Of a stretch of DNA of 16,119 nt, positions 6,091 to 13,409 are shown piece after piece. A program made the translations under genes and the position numbers. The stretch is from Deltaproteobacteria bacterium (lineage in GTDB: Bacteria > Desulfobacterota > Syntrophorhabdia > Syntrophorhabdales > Syntrophorhabdaceae), in contig DNYO01000338.1 in NCBI GenBank assembly GCA_003506795.1, positions 1-16,119 on the forward strand, written 5' to 3'. The notes below the pieces were generated by a model, which was not told where the DNA came from, did not search any database, and saw only the letters and a list, made by a program, of their open reading frames with translations. Each line of letters starts with the position of its first letter. Position 1 is the stretch's first letter.

Positions 6091-7113
6091 TCACGCCCTC
6101 CGAAAATGCCCGATAGTTTTGGTGAGACCTTCCTCGAGGCACGTTTTGGGTTCCCATTTGAGGGTCTTTCTTGCCAGTGCGATGTCGGGACAGCGCTGTT
6201 TCGGGTCGTCCTCGGGGAGAGATTTGTGGATAATGGGGGACGCTGACCCGACGAGGCGTATGACGCTCCTGGCTATATCGAGGATCGAAGTCTCTTCCGG
6301 GTTGCCGAGGTTCACGGGGCCCGCGAAACCGGAGACGAGCGGCGCAGTGTAGTCCTCGGGTTTTTCGCGCTTTCCCTTCTGGTAATCCATCATCCGTATG
6401 ATGCCTTCGACCATGTCGTCGATATACGTGAAGGAGCGCGTCTGGGAACCGTCGCCGTAGATCGTCACGGGACTGCCCGAAAGGGCTTGGACGATGAAAT
6501 TGCTCACCACCCGGCCGTCGTCGGGGCGCATTCTGGGTCCATAGGTATTGAAGATACGGGCGACCTTTATGTCCACCCTGTTCTGGCGCATGTAGTCGAA
6601 GAAGAGCGTCTCCGCCACCCGTTTGCCTTCGTCGTAGCAGCTCCTTTTCCCGATGGGATTGACGTGTCCCCAGTAGCGTTCATTCTGGGGATGTGTCTCG
6701 GGATCTCCGTACACCTCGCTTGTCGATGCCTGGAAGACCCGGGCACGGACACGCTTCGCGAGGCCCAGGATGTTCAGGGCGCCGAGGACATTCACCTTGA
6801 TCGTCTTGACGGGGTTGTACTGGTAATGAATGGGGCTTGCAGGACAGGCAAGGTTGAATATCCACTCCACTTCAAGGTGTATCGGCTGGGTTATGTCATG
6901 GCGGATGACCTCAAAACCGGGGTGGCCGATGAGATGGGCGATATTGCCCTTCGTGCCCGTGAAGAAGTTATCGAGGCAGATCACCTCATGAGCGTCATCG
7001 AGGAGGCGTTCGCACAGGTGAGAGCCGATAAAACCGGCGCCCCCCGTGACGAGTATGCGTTTGGGACTGTCGTAGGTACAATACTTATACATATGGTATG
7101 ACCATGCGATCAC
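6091..7113 (-). CDS. UDP-glucuronate decarboxylase (UDP-xylose synthase)
   Basis: The 340-residue protein is an extended short-chain dehydrogenase that should convert UDP-glucuronate to UDP-xylose, using bound NAD, for cell-surface polysaccharide. Visible are the NAD-binding GGAGFIG (24-30), acidic D48 at the end of the second strand (CLDNF), the catalytic region ASTSEVYGDP (129-138) with T131 and E133, and the pair Y160/K164 in SCYDEGKR. The substrate-end motif DDPKQRCPDI (302-311) is characteristic of this family against plain epimerases. An extra stretch of roughly 15-20 residues (about 244-264) precedes PVNLGNPEE. The start is GTG at 7113 with AAGG six bases before it; an ATG seven codons later has no Shine-Dalgarno. 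No other sugar-nucleotide genes are in the window. The downstream 82-residue protein is in the same operon. Confidence 0.9.
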   Translation of the reverse strand: MIAWSYHMYKYCTYDSPKRILVTGGAGFIGSHLCERLLDDAHEVICLDNFFTGTKGNIAHLIGHPGFEVIRHDITQPIHLEVEWIFNLACPASPIHYQYNPVKTIKVNVLGALNILGLAKRVRARVFQASTSEVYGDPETHPQNERYWGHVNPIGKRSCYDEGKRVAETLFFDYMRQNRVDIKVARIFNTYGPRMRPDDGRVVSNFIVQALSGSPVTIYGDGSQTRSFTYIDDMVEGIIRMMDYQKGKREKPEDYTAPLVSGFAGPVNLGNPEETSILDIARSVIRLVGSASPIIHKSLPEDDPKQRCPDIALARKTLKWEPKTCLEEGLTKTIGHFRRA

Positions 7114-7146
7114 TTTTTACCTTGCTGCGCCGGGCAAAGTCAATAG

Positions 7147-7166
7147 AAATGCTGGTAAATTAGCAT
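7147..7166. repeat. Short inverted repeat in the uxs/rimP divergent region
   Basis: AATGCT and AGCATT form 6-bp inverted arms around eight AT-rich bases between the divergent uxs-like gene and rimP. It lies upstream of both genes and could be a protein-binding site, but such short dyads arise by chance often. Confidence 0.2.
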
Positions 7167-7194
7167 TGCATTCCCCTGCAAATTATGATAAAAG
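7166..7194 (+). promoter_or_regulatory. Candidate promoter of the rimP-pnp operon
   Basis: TTGCAT (7166-7171), 17 bases and TAAAAG (7189-7194) form a weak sigma70-like promoter; TATGAT at 7184-7189 is an overlapping alternative -10 without a good -35. Start would fall near 7196-7201, directly before the hairpin at 7204. The operon could also be read from promoters further upstream, so confidence is low. Confidence 0.28.
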
Positions 7195-7203
7195 AATACC
7201 TTC

Positions 7204-7226
7204 AAGTGGGTCCAACCCGCTTTTTT
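7204..7226 (+). terminator. Intrinsic-terminator-like hairpin in the rimP leader
   Basis: AAGTGGGT (7204-7211) pairs with ACCCGCTT (7215-7222), one G-U pair included, around a CCA loop, and six T (7221-7226) then AATTTTT follow. The orientation works only on the plus strand. No plus-strand gene lies before it within the window, and rimP starts 14 bases after the T run. It therefore looks like an attenuator of the rimP-nusA operon or a block against read-through, not the end of a gene. NusA, encoded here, affects termination at such hairpins, so feedback is conceivable. Confidence 0.6.
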
Positions 7227-7239
7227 AATTTTTACCAGG

Positions 7240-7710
7240 ATGATATCCGCCACGGAAACCATAGAAAAGATAGAAGCGATAGTTGCACCCATCCTTGGCG
7301 AACGCCTGCTGGAGCTCGTTGAGATCGAATTCCGTCCATCGGGGAAGAGATGGCTTCTCAGGGTCTTCATAGACAAAGAGGGAGGCGTAACGATTCAGGA
7401 TTGCGAGTATGTGAGCCGCGAACTCAGCAGGATCCTCGATGTCGACGATATCATCGAGCATGCTTTCACCCTGGAAGTTTCGTCGCCGGGGCTCACGAGG
7501 GCCTTGAAGAAACGGGAAGACTTCGTCAGGTCCCGGGGCAGGAAGTGCCGGGTGGTGACCGGTCAGGAAGTGGAAGGCAAACGGGAATTCGTCGGCACGA
7601 TTGTCGATGTAACCGACGAGGAAGTGGTAGTGCAGGAAAAAATAGGTGTGTTTACAATCCCGATATGTGCTATAAAAAAGGCACATTTGGAGTTTGATTT
7701 TGAGGGGTAA
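7240..7710 (+). CDS. rimP: Ribosome maturation factor RimP
   Basis: The 156-residue protein has the usual two RimP domains: an N-terminal alpha/beta part (about 1-83) with LLRVFIDKEGGVTIQDCE and the family signature EVSSPGL (79-85), and a C-terminal SH3-like barrel (about 90-156). RimP binds the free 30S subunit in the cytoplasm and is needed for its late assembly. Its place directly before nusA is the common bacterial arrangement. The ATG at 7240 follows CCAGG with no spacer, so there is no properly spaced Shine-Dalgarno. No alternative ATG, GTG or TTG lies close by in frame, and the N-terminus fits the family. It begins a nine-gene co-directional operon. Confidence 0.93.
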   Translation: MISATETIEKIEAIVAPILGERLLELVEIEFRPSGKRWLLRVFIDKEGGVTIQDCEYVSRELSRILDVDDIIEHAFTLEVSSPGLTRALKKREDFVRSRGRKCRVVTGQEVEGKREFVGTIVDVTDEEVVVQEKIGVFTIPICAIKKAHLEFDFEG

Positions 7711-7712
7711 CG

Positions 7713-9119
7713 ATGTATTTTGATCTCAATTACGTCATTGAGCAGGTAGGGAAGGAAAAGGGCATACCGAAAGAAACCATTATCGAGGCTCTTGAAGAGG
7801 CTATATTATCGGCATCAAAAAAGAAATACGGCAGCCATCTCGATCTTGAGGCGCACTACAACGAAGAGTTGGGAGAGATCGAGGTTTTTCAATTCAAGAC
7901 CGTGGTCGAAGATGTCAATGAGCCCGATATGGAAATAATCGAAGAGGATGCCAAACACCACGACCCGGAGTGCATCGTGGGCGACGCCATCGGCATCAAG
8001 CTCGATACATCGTCACTCGGCCGCATTGCCGCCCAGACCGCCAAGCAGATCATCATACAGAAGGTTAGAAACGCGGAAAGCGACGTCATTTACAATGAGT
8101 TCAAGGGCAAAAAGGGCGAGATCATCACGGGAGTTATCCAGAGGGTCGAGAAGAACCACTACATCGTCAACCTGGGGAGAACTGAAGCCCTCATGCCTTT
8201 CAAGGAAGCGATACCCGGTGAGACATTCCGTCAGAGGGAGCGCGTAAAAGGGCTCATCCTGGACGTGGAAAAGGGACAGAAAGGCTGCATGATTCTCATG
8301 TCGAGGACCCATCCGGGTTTCCTCATGAAACTGTTCGAGCTCGAAGTGCCGGAGATCCAGGAAGGGATCATCAAGATCATAGGGGCCGCCCGGGAACCGG
8401 GAGAACGCGCAAAGATATCCGTCTACAGCGAAGATCCCGATATCGACCCCATCGGCGCCTGTGTCGGCGTAAAGGGTTCCCGCGTGCAGAGCATCGTTCA
8501 GGAACTCAGGGGTGAAAAGATCGACATTATCCCCTTTAGTAAGGATATAGCGAAGTTTGTCTGCAACACCCTCGCACCTGCCAGGGTGTCGAAGGTCTAT
8601 ATAAACGAAGAAGAGCATTCGATGGAAGTTATCGTCAACGATGACCAGCTTTCCCTTGCGATCGGCAAGAAAGGGCAGAATGTCCGCCTTGCCTCAAAAC
8701 TGACAAGCTGGAAGATCGACATAAGCAGCGAGTCTGAAGTGGAAAAGACTTCCAAGAAGATCATCGATGAGCTTGTGGAGAATCTCAAGGTAAGCGAGAT
8801 CCTTGCACGCATCCTCCATGATGAGTACCTGCGCGATCCCAAGGACATAGCGAAGCTTACGCCGGAAGAAATGAACAAGATCACCAGCATATCCGTTGAT
8901 GACTGCAGGCGCATAATCGACGAGGCGAAGGGGATCATGGTTCGCAAGGCGCGTGAGGCCCAGGAAGCCAGGGAAGCTGAAGAAAGGAAAGAAGCTGCGG
9001 AAGCCCCGCAGCTTGTGGAAATCGACGACAAAGAAGGAGGTACCGAAGAGCCGGCGGAGGAGACGCGGCAGGAATCAGAGGCGAAGCAGGACGAGACAAA
9101 CGTTCCTGCCGGCGAATAA
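7713..9119 (+). CDS. nusA: Transcription termination/antitermination protein NusA
   Basis: The 468-residue protein has the full NusA core. It has an RNA-polymerase-binding N-terminal domain (about 1-125), an S1 domain (about 135-200) starting at GEIITGVIQRVE, and two KH domains with the loops GVKG (252-255) and GKKG (318-321, in AIGKKGQNVRLASKL). A helical region (about 355-408) follows, with HhH-like ILHDEYLRDPKDIAKLTPEEM. The last 55 residues are highly charged and probably disordered. NusA rides on elongating RNA polymerase and modulates pausing, hairpin termination and antitermination. The start ATG has GAGGGG five bases upstream, which overlaps the end of rimP (gap two bases). The two C-terminal acidic repeats of E. 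coli NusA are not present as such; one helical unit is. Confidence 0.97.
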   Translation: MYFDLNYVIEQVGKEKGIPKETIIEALEEAILSASKKKYGSHLDLEAHYNEELGEIEVFQFKTVVEDVNEPDMEIIEEDAKHHDPECIVGDAIGIKLDTSSLGRIAAQTAKQIIIQKVRNAESDVIYNEFKGKKGEIITGVIQRVEKNHYIVNLGRTEALMPFKEAIPGETFRQRERVKGLILDVEKGQKGCMILMSRTHPGFLMKLFELEVPEIQEGIIKIIGAAREPGERAKISVYSEDPDIDPIGACVGVKGSRVQSIVQELRGEKIDIIPFSKDIAKFVCNTLAPARVSKVYINEEEHSMEVIVNDDQLSLAIGKKGQNVRLASKLTSWKIDISSESEVEKTSKKIIDELVENLKVSEILARILHDEYLRDPKDIAKLTPEEMNKITSISVDDCRRIIDEAKGIMVRKAREAQEAREAEERKEAAEAPQLVEIDDKEGGTEEPAEETRQESEAKQDETNVPAGE

Positions 9120-9148
9120 CTGCCTCGGGGAGCTAGGAAGGATCAGGA

Positions 9149-11740
9149 ATGACGAAAATTAAGATAACGGCCCTTACCGACAAGGCCAGCGATGACGAAA
9201 TACTCGCCAAACTTAAAAAGATCGGCGTAAAGATTAAGGACAAACCGAAGGATGGCGAAACAGCGCACGAACCGGTAAAGGAACAGACCTCCGCGACGGG
9301 GGAGACCCTCGTTGAAACAAGGGTTGCTTCCACGATTATCCGGCGGAGGGTACAGGCTCCCCCGAAGGCCAAAGAAGAACCGAAAGAAGAGATAGTCGGG
9401 CGCGAAGAAGAGACCCAGGCCGAAGTTTCCGCGGCAAAGGCCTCTGCCAGAAGAAAGGCACCGAAAGACTCAAGATTGGAAGAGGAAATAAGTGAGGAGG
9501 CACAAAGGAGAATTCCCGAAGACCTCCACGTTCACATAAAAGAAAGGCAGCCCGAAGCGGTTCCGGAGTCCGAGATCGAACAGGCAGCGCGTGCGGTCGA
9601 GGACCAGGCTCCGAAGGGTGACATAGAACATATTGCGGAAGAGAAAGAGAAAGAGATAACCAAGGTCCTCGAAGAGGCCTACAAACAGGACCTTGAGAAA
9701 GATTTCAAGGCCGTGGAGGGTGGCGAAGGCGGGGAAGAACCCGAGCGCCAGAAGAAGAAAACGGAAAAGCTCCTCAAGAAGATCGAGGAGCAGGAGATAG
9801 AAGAGTCCAAGGAAAAGAAGAAAGGTACCCTGAAGAGAAAGGTGGTCATCAAGGAAGAGGACCTTTATTCCTTCAGGAGACAGAGGCCGAAGACGGGTTC
9901 CTTCAGAAAAGACAGGCGGGACCGGGGCGGTGACAGACGGGCTGAAGAGGAAAAAAGACCTGAGGCAAAGATCGCCAGGCGCGTTGTCAAGGTCAGCGAT
10001 GAGATCACCATCGGAGAGCTTGCAAAGAGAATGAATGTCAAGGCGCAGGATATCATTATAAAGCTCCTGCCTCTTGGTGTGATGGCGACGGTAAACAAAA
10101 CGATCGACTACGATACGGCTTACCTTGCCGCGACGGAGTTCGGCTACGATGTCGAGAAGATCGTCTCCATCGAGGAAGAGTTCCTCGCACGGGAAGAAGA
10201 GGAAAAAGAGAGCCAGGAGAATCTGAAGCCGCGCTCTCCTGTCGTCACCATTATGGGCCACGTCGACCACGGCAAGACGCTCCTTCTCGATACCATACGG
10301 GACACCAACGTGGCAGAGCGCGAGGCCGGCGGCATAACCCAGCACATCGGCGCCTACAAGGTCAATCTGGACGGCAGGGAGATTGTCTTCGTCGACACGC
10401 CCGGCCATGAGGCCTTTACCGCCATGCGTGCACGGGGCGCGCTCGTCACGGACATAGTCATCCTGGTAGTCGCAGCGGATGATGGGGTCATGCCGCAGAC
10501 GATAGAGGCGATCAACCACGCCCGCAGTGCCGAAGTTCCCATCATTGTAGCCATAAACAAGATTGACAAGCAGAATGCCAATATCGACAAGGTCCAGAAA
10601 GAGCTGGCCGAGCAGAACCTTATTTCCGAGGAATGGGGCGGCACAACGCTGTTTGCGAAGATCTCGGCGAAGAAGAAGGAAGGCATCAAGGAATTGCTGG
10701 AACTTATCGTCCTGCAGGCCGATATGCTTGAACTCAAGGCAAATGCGGACAAGCTGGCCCGGGGGACCGTCATTGAAAGCGAACTCGACAAGGGGCATGG
10801 GCCCATCGGAACCGTCATCATCCAGGACGGTACCCTCAAGATACAGGATCCTTTCATTTCAGGCATGACCTTCGGCCGCGTTCGCGCGATGATCGACGAC
10901 AAAGGCGGCAGGATTCAGGTGGCGCCGCCATCAACACCGGTGCTGGTGGTGGGTTTTCAGGATGTTCCCCACGGCGGCGACCGTTTCATCGTCACCACCG
11001 AAGAACGCTATGCCAAGGAGCTTTCCAGGTTCAGACAGGAAAAACTCCGCGAAAGAGAGGCGCTCAAAAGCGCCAGGACAACCCTGGAAGACCTCTATTC
11101 AAAGATAGGCGAGACGGAAAAGGTCTTTCTCAATGTCATCGTCAAGGGTGATGTACGGGGTACCATCGATGCCATCGTGGGAGCATTGAAGAAGATGTCG
11201 ACCAATGCCGTCGAAGTCCAGATAGCCCACAGCGGGGTCGGAGCGATCACTGAAACCGACGTGAACCTCGCCATGGCATCAGGTTCCATAATAATCGGCT
11301 TCAACGTGAGACCCATTGCAAAAGCGCAGGCTCTGGCCGAGCAGGAAAAGATAGAGATCAGGAACTATTCCGTTATCTACGATATGATAGATGACGTGAA
11401 AAAGGCCATGGAAGGCATGCTGGCGCCAAAGATCGTCGAGGTGACCATCGGCAAGGCTGAAGTGCGGAAAACCTATTCCGTGTCCCGGATCGGCGTCATC
11501 GCCGGCTCCTATGTAACGGAGGGCAAGGCGACGCGTAACTCCGCCGTCAGGGTCGTCCGCGGAACAAAGCTCCTCCATACGGGAAAGATCGCCGCCCTCA
11601 AACGCTTCAAGGACGACGTCAGGGAAGTACAGTCGGGATACGAATGCGGCATTTCGCTCGAAGATTACAACGATATACAGGAAGGGGATGTCTTCGAATT
11701 CTTTGTTGAAGAAAAGGAGAAGCAGACCCTTGACGGTTAA
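9149..11740 (+). CDS. infB: Translation initiation factor IF-2
   Basis: The 863-residue protein has the long IF2 form. A small N-terminal IF2N-like domain (about 1-35) is followed by a Lys/Glu-rich, probably disordered linker (about 40-275). A second IF2N unit (about 278-342, VSDEITIGELAKRMNVK) precedes the G domain: G1 GHVDHGKT (370-377), G3 DTPGHE (416-421), G4 NKID (470-473) and G5 SAK (506-508). Domains II, III and the fMet-tRNA-binding C-terminal domain fill the rest (about 540-863). IF2 is the GTPase that places initiator tRNA in the ribosomal P site and joins subunits. The ATG has AAGGA and AGGA upstream in a 29-base gap after nusA. ylxR and the L7Ae-like gene, frequent at this junction elsewhere, are absent. 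Confidence 0.97.
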   Translation: MTKIKITALTDKASDDEILAKLKKIGVKIKDKPKDGETAHEPVKEQTSATGETLVETRVASTIIRRRVQAPPKAKEEPKEEIVGREEETQAEVSAAKASARRKAPKDSRLEEEISEEAQRRIPEDLHVHIKERQPEAVPESEIEQAARAVEDQAPKGDIEHIAEEKEKEITKVLEEAYKQDLEKDFKAVEGGEGGEEPERQKKKTEKLLKKIEEQEIEESKEKKKGTLKRKVVIKEEDLYSFRRQRPKTGSFRKDRRDRGGDRRAEEEKRPEAKIARRVVKVSDEITIGELAKRMNVKAQDIIIKLLPLGVMATVNKTIDYDTAYLAATEFGYDVEKIVSIEEEFLAREEEEKESQENLKPRSPVVTIMGHVDHGKTLLLDTIRDTNVAEREAGGITQHIGAYKVNLDGREIVFVDTPGHEAFTAMRARGALVTDIVILVVAADDGVMPQTIEAINHARSAEVPIIVAINKIDKQNANIDKVQKELAEQNLISEEWGGTTLFAKISAKKKEGIKELLELIVLQADMLELKANADKLARGTVIESELDKGHGPIGTVIIQDGTLKIQDPFISGMTFGRVRAMIDDKGGRIQVAPPSTPVLVVGFQDVPHGGDRFIVTTEERYAKELSRFRQEKLREREALKSARTTLEDLYSKIGETEKVFLNVIVKGDVRGTIDAIVGALKKMSTNAVEVQIAHSGVGAITETDVNLAMASGSIIIGFNVRPIAKAQALAEQEKIEIRNYSVIYDMIDDVKKAMEGMLAPKIVEVTIGKAEVRKTYSVSRIGVIAGSYVTEGKATRNSAVRVVRGTKLLHTGKIAALKRFKDDVREVQSGYECGISLEDYNDIQEGDVFEFFVEEKEKQTLDG

Positions 11741-11745
11741 GCGCT

Positions 11746-12045
11746 ATGGTAGTTGGTGTATCCCGCGTCGATATTTTCTTTCCTGAGAATCACTCTCTCA
11801 AAGACAAACGGCAAATGCTGAGAAAAGTGATTGAGAAGACGAGGGCGAAGTTTAACATTTCGATGATCGAAGTGGACCAGTCGAATCTGTGGCAAAGGGC
11901 CAGAATAGGTTTCACCGTCGCAGGGGTAAGGCAGGACCACGTGAACAAGGTAATTGAGAACGTCCATGAGTACATGGAGTCTCTCTACCTCGGTGAAGTC
12001 ATCGATACTTCATCGGAGATCATCGTTATCGGGAACGAGATATGA
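11746..12045 (+). CDS. DUF503 family protein (YlxP-like)
   Basis: The 99-residue protein matches the DUF503/YlxP family: VGVSRVDIFFPENHSLKDKRQMLRKVI at the start, then KFNISMIEVD, WQRARIGFTVAG, and a helix DHVNKVIENVHEYME. It probably forms a compact ferredoxin-like alpha/beta fold. Members stand between infB and rbfA in many bacteria, as here, which suggests a role in ribosome biogenesis or translation. None has a firmly assigned reaction to my knowledge. It starts five bases after the infB stop without a visible Shine-Dalgarno, so it depends on ribosomes finishing infB. Its TGA overlaps the rbfA ATG (ATGA, 12042-12045). Confidence 0.9.
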   Translation: MVVGVSRVDIFFPENHSLKDKRQMLRKVIEKTRAKFNISMIEVDQSNLWQRARIGFTVAGVRQDHVNKVIENVHEYMESLYLGEVIDTSSEIIVIGNEI

Positions 12046-12392
12046 GATACCGCCGCCTGCGCGTGCAGGATTTGTTGCGCGAGGAGATTTCACTTATCAT
12101 CCAGCGTGAGCTTCAGGACCCCGGCCTTGGTTTCATTACCGTTGTCGACGTCCGGGTAAGCGAGGACCTCAAATCAGCGAAGGTGTATATTTCGATATAC
12201 GGGAGCGACGAAGAGCAAAAGCATACCCTTGAAGCCCTGAAGCGTTCGAAGGGCTACATCAAGTTTCTCCTGGGGAAACGGGTGACGCTGCGCTATATAC
12301 CGGAACTTACCTTCTCGCTGGATGACTCCCTCGAAAGGGTACAGAGGATGGAAGAGATCTTTAAGAAGGAGGCCGATGAAGGCAAAGATTAA
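12042..12392 (+). CDS. rbfA: 30S ribosome-binding factor RbfA
   Basis: The 116-residue protein has the single KH-like fold of RbfA: an N-terminal helix RVQDLLREEISLIIQREL, then DPGLGFITVVDVRVSEDLKSAKVYIS, and the family signature VTLRYIPELTFSLDDS (81-96) near the C-terminus. RbfA binds the 30S subunit near the 16S rRNA 5' region and helps late maturation and cold adaptation. It works with RimP, the first gene of this operon. The start overlaps the DUF503 stop and the end overlaps the nrnA start by 17 bases, so three genes are tightly coupled. Length is close to the family norm. Confidence 0.95.
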   Translation: MRYRRLRVQDLLREEISLIIQRELQDPGLGFITVVDVRVSEDLKSAKVYISIYGSDEEQKHTLEALKRSKGYIKFLLGKRVTLRYIPELTFSLDDSLERVQRMEEIFKKEADEGKD

Positions 12393-13332
12393 AAGGGTGA
12401 TCGAGAAAGGGAAGACTTTTCTGGTGACGACCCACATCGATCCTGATGGTGACGCCATCGGGTCCGCCTTTGCTTTCGCGCTGGCCCTTGAGTCACTCGG
12501 CAAGGAGGCTACGGTCTATCTCAAGGACAAAGTGCCGTACCGGTACGAGTTTCTTCCTGGTCCGGACAGGGTCGTCCATACGCTGCCCGACGGGGAGTAC
12601 GATGCAGTCTTCGTTCTTGATTGCGGCAGCCTCTTTCGTGTCGGAGAAGGTCACGAGCGGATAGCCGCCCCGGGGCGGCCCGTCATCAATATCGATCATC
12701 ACGATACAAACGATCGCTTTGGCGGGATAAACCTTGTCGATTCGGGGGCCTCGTCCACGGGAGAGATCATCTACCGGGTTCTCAAGTCTCTCAGCGTCAA
12801 AACGGACCCCGATATAGCCGTAAACCTTTACACGGCAGTCTTCACGGACACCGGTTCGCTCCGGTACGACAATACAAGCCTTGCAGCCTTCAAACTGTGC
12901 GAGGAGATGGTAAAGGCCGGCGTGGAACCGGCCAGAGTGGCAAAGATGGTCTACGAGAACCATCCCAAGGAAAGATTTCTTCTCCTTGGCGAGGTCCTCT
13001 GTACGCTCAGTACCTACGATGAAAGGATCGCCATGGCCCGCGTAACCTCCGACATGTTCGAGAAAACGGGAACGAACCGTGAATTTGCCGATGGTTTCGT
13101 CGAAGTCATAAAGGAGATCCGGGGTGTCGAGGTTGCGGTGCTTATCCGGGAGATCAACAAGAATCTTCACAAGATCAGCATGCGCGCGAAGGGCACCGTC
13201 GATGTTGCCGCGATTTGTAATGCCTTCGGCGGCGGAGGACACAAGAATGCGGCCGGATGCCGCATCGAGGGTACGATGAGCGAGACGGAGGAAAAACTGC
13301 TTCAGGCGCTGCGCCTCAAGGAAGCGGGATAG
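12376..13332 (+). CDS. nrnA: DHH/DHHA1 nanoRNase/pAp phosphatase NrnA
   Basis: The 318-residue protein is a DHH-DHHA1 phosphoesterase. The metal-binding motifs are in order: HIDPDGD (20-26; D22, D24, D26), VLDCG (D82), the DHH motif IDHHD (106-110) and FTDTGSLRY (156-164; D158). The DHHA1 substrate-binding part ends with FGGGGHKNAAG (284-294). Such enzymes degrade 2-5 nt RNAs to mononucleotides with Mn2+ and also remove the 3' phosphate of pAp. The ATG at 12376 is chosen for AAGGAGG four bases before it; it gives a 17-base overlap with rbfA, and the longer frame has a non-family N-terminus. Position between rbfA and truB is common where nrnA is in this cluster. With PNPase it would complete RNA decay. 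Confidence 0.94.
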   Translation: MKAKIKRVIEKGKTFLVTTHIDPDGDAIGSAFAFALALESLGKEATVYLKDKVPYRYEFLPGPDRVVHTLPDGEYDAVFVLDCGSLFRVGEGHERIAAPGRPVINIDHHDTNDRFGGINLVDSGASSTGEIIYRVLKSLSVKTDPDIAVNLYTAVFTDTGSLRYDNTSLAAFKLCEEMVKAGVEPARVAKMVYENHPKERFLLLGEVLCTLSTYDERIAMARVTSDMFEKTGTNREFADGFVEVIKEIRGVEVAVLIREINKNLHKISMRAKGTVDVAAICNAFGGGGHKNAAGCRIEGTMSETEEKLLQALRLKEAG

Positions 13333-13344
13333 ATCCGAACTGTC

Positions 13345-13375
13345 GTCCCGGCGGCCCTTGGCGGGCCGCCGGGAC
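13345..13375. repeat. Perfect 13-bp GC-rich hairpin between nrnA and truB
   Basis: The arms GTCCCGGCGGCCC (13345-13357) and GGGCCGCCGGGAC (13363-13375) are perfectly complementary, with a TTGGC loop. No T run follows, so it is not an intrinsic terminator on the plus strand; the minus side has no T run either. It is 12 bases after the nrnA stop and 34 before the truB ATG. It could stall 3' exonucleases, be an RNase III processing site, or be one copy of a dispersed palindromic (REP-like) element. Confidence 0.75.
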
Positions 13376-13409
13376 TGAAATATTGGGAAGGAAACAGGAT
13401 ATCGCACAT

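Noticed and set aside
9470..10798. Long open frame of 442 codons antisense to infB
   Set aside because: It mirrors the codon bias of infB on the opposite strand, has low-complexity Leu/Phe runs complementary to the Lys/Glu linker and no recognisable domain or Shine-Dalgarno.
13345..13375. The GC hairpin as an intrinsic terminator
   Set aside because: No T run follows on either strand, and truB, rpsO and pnp continue in the same direction right after it.
13257..13409. N-terminal extension of TruB
   Set aside because: It overlaps nrnA and passes through the hairpin; the family N-terminus begins at the ATG at 13410.
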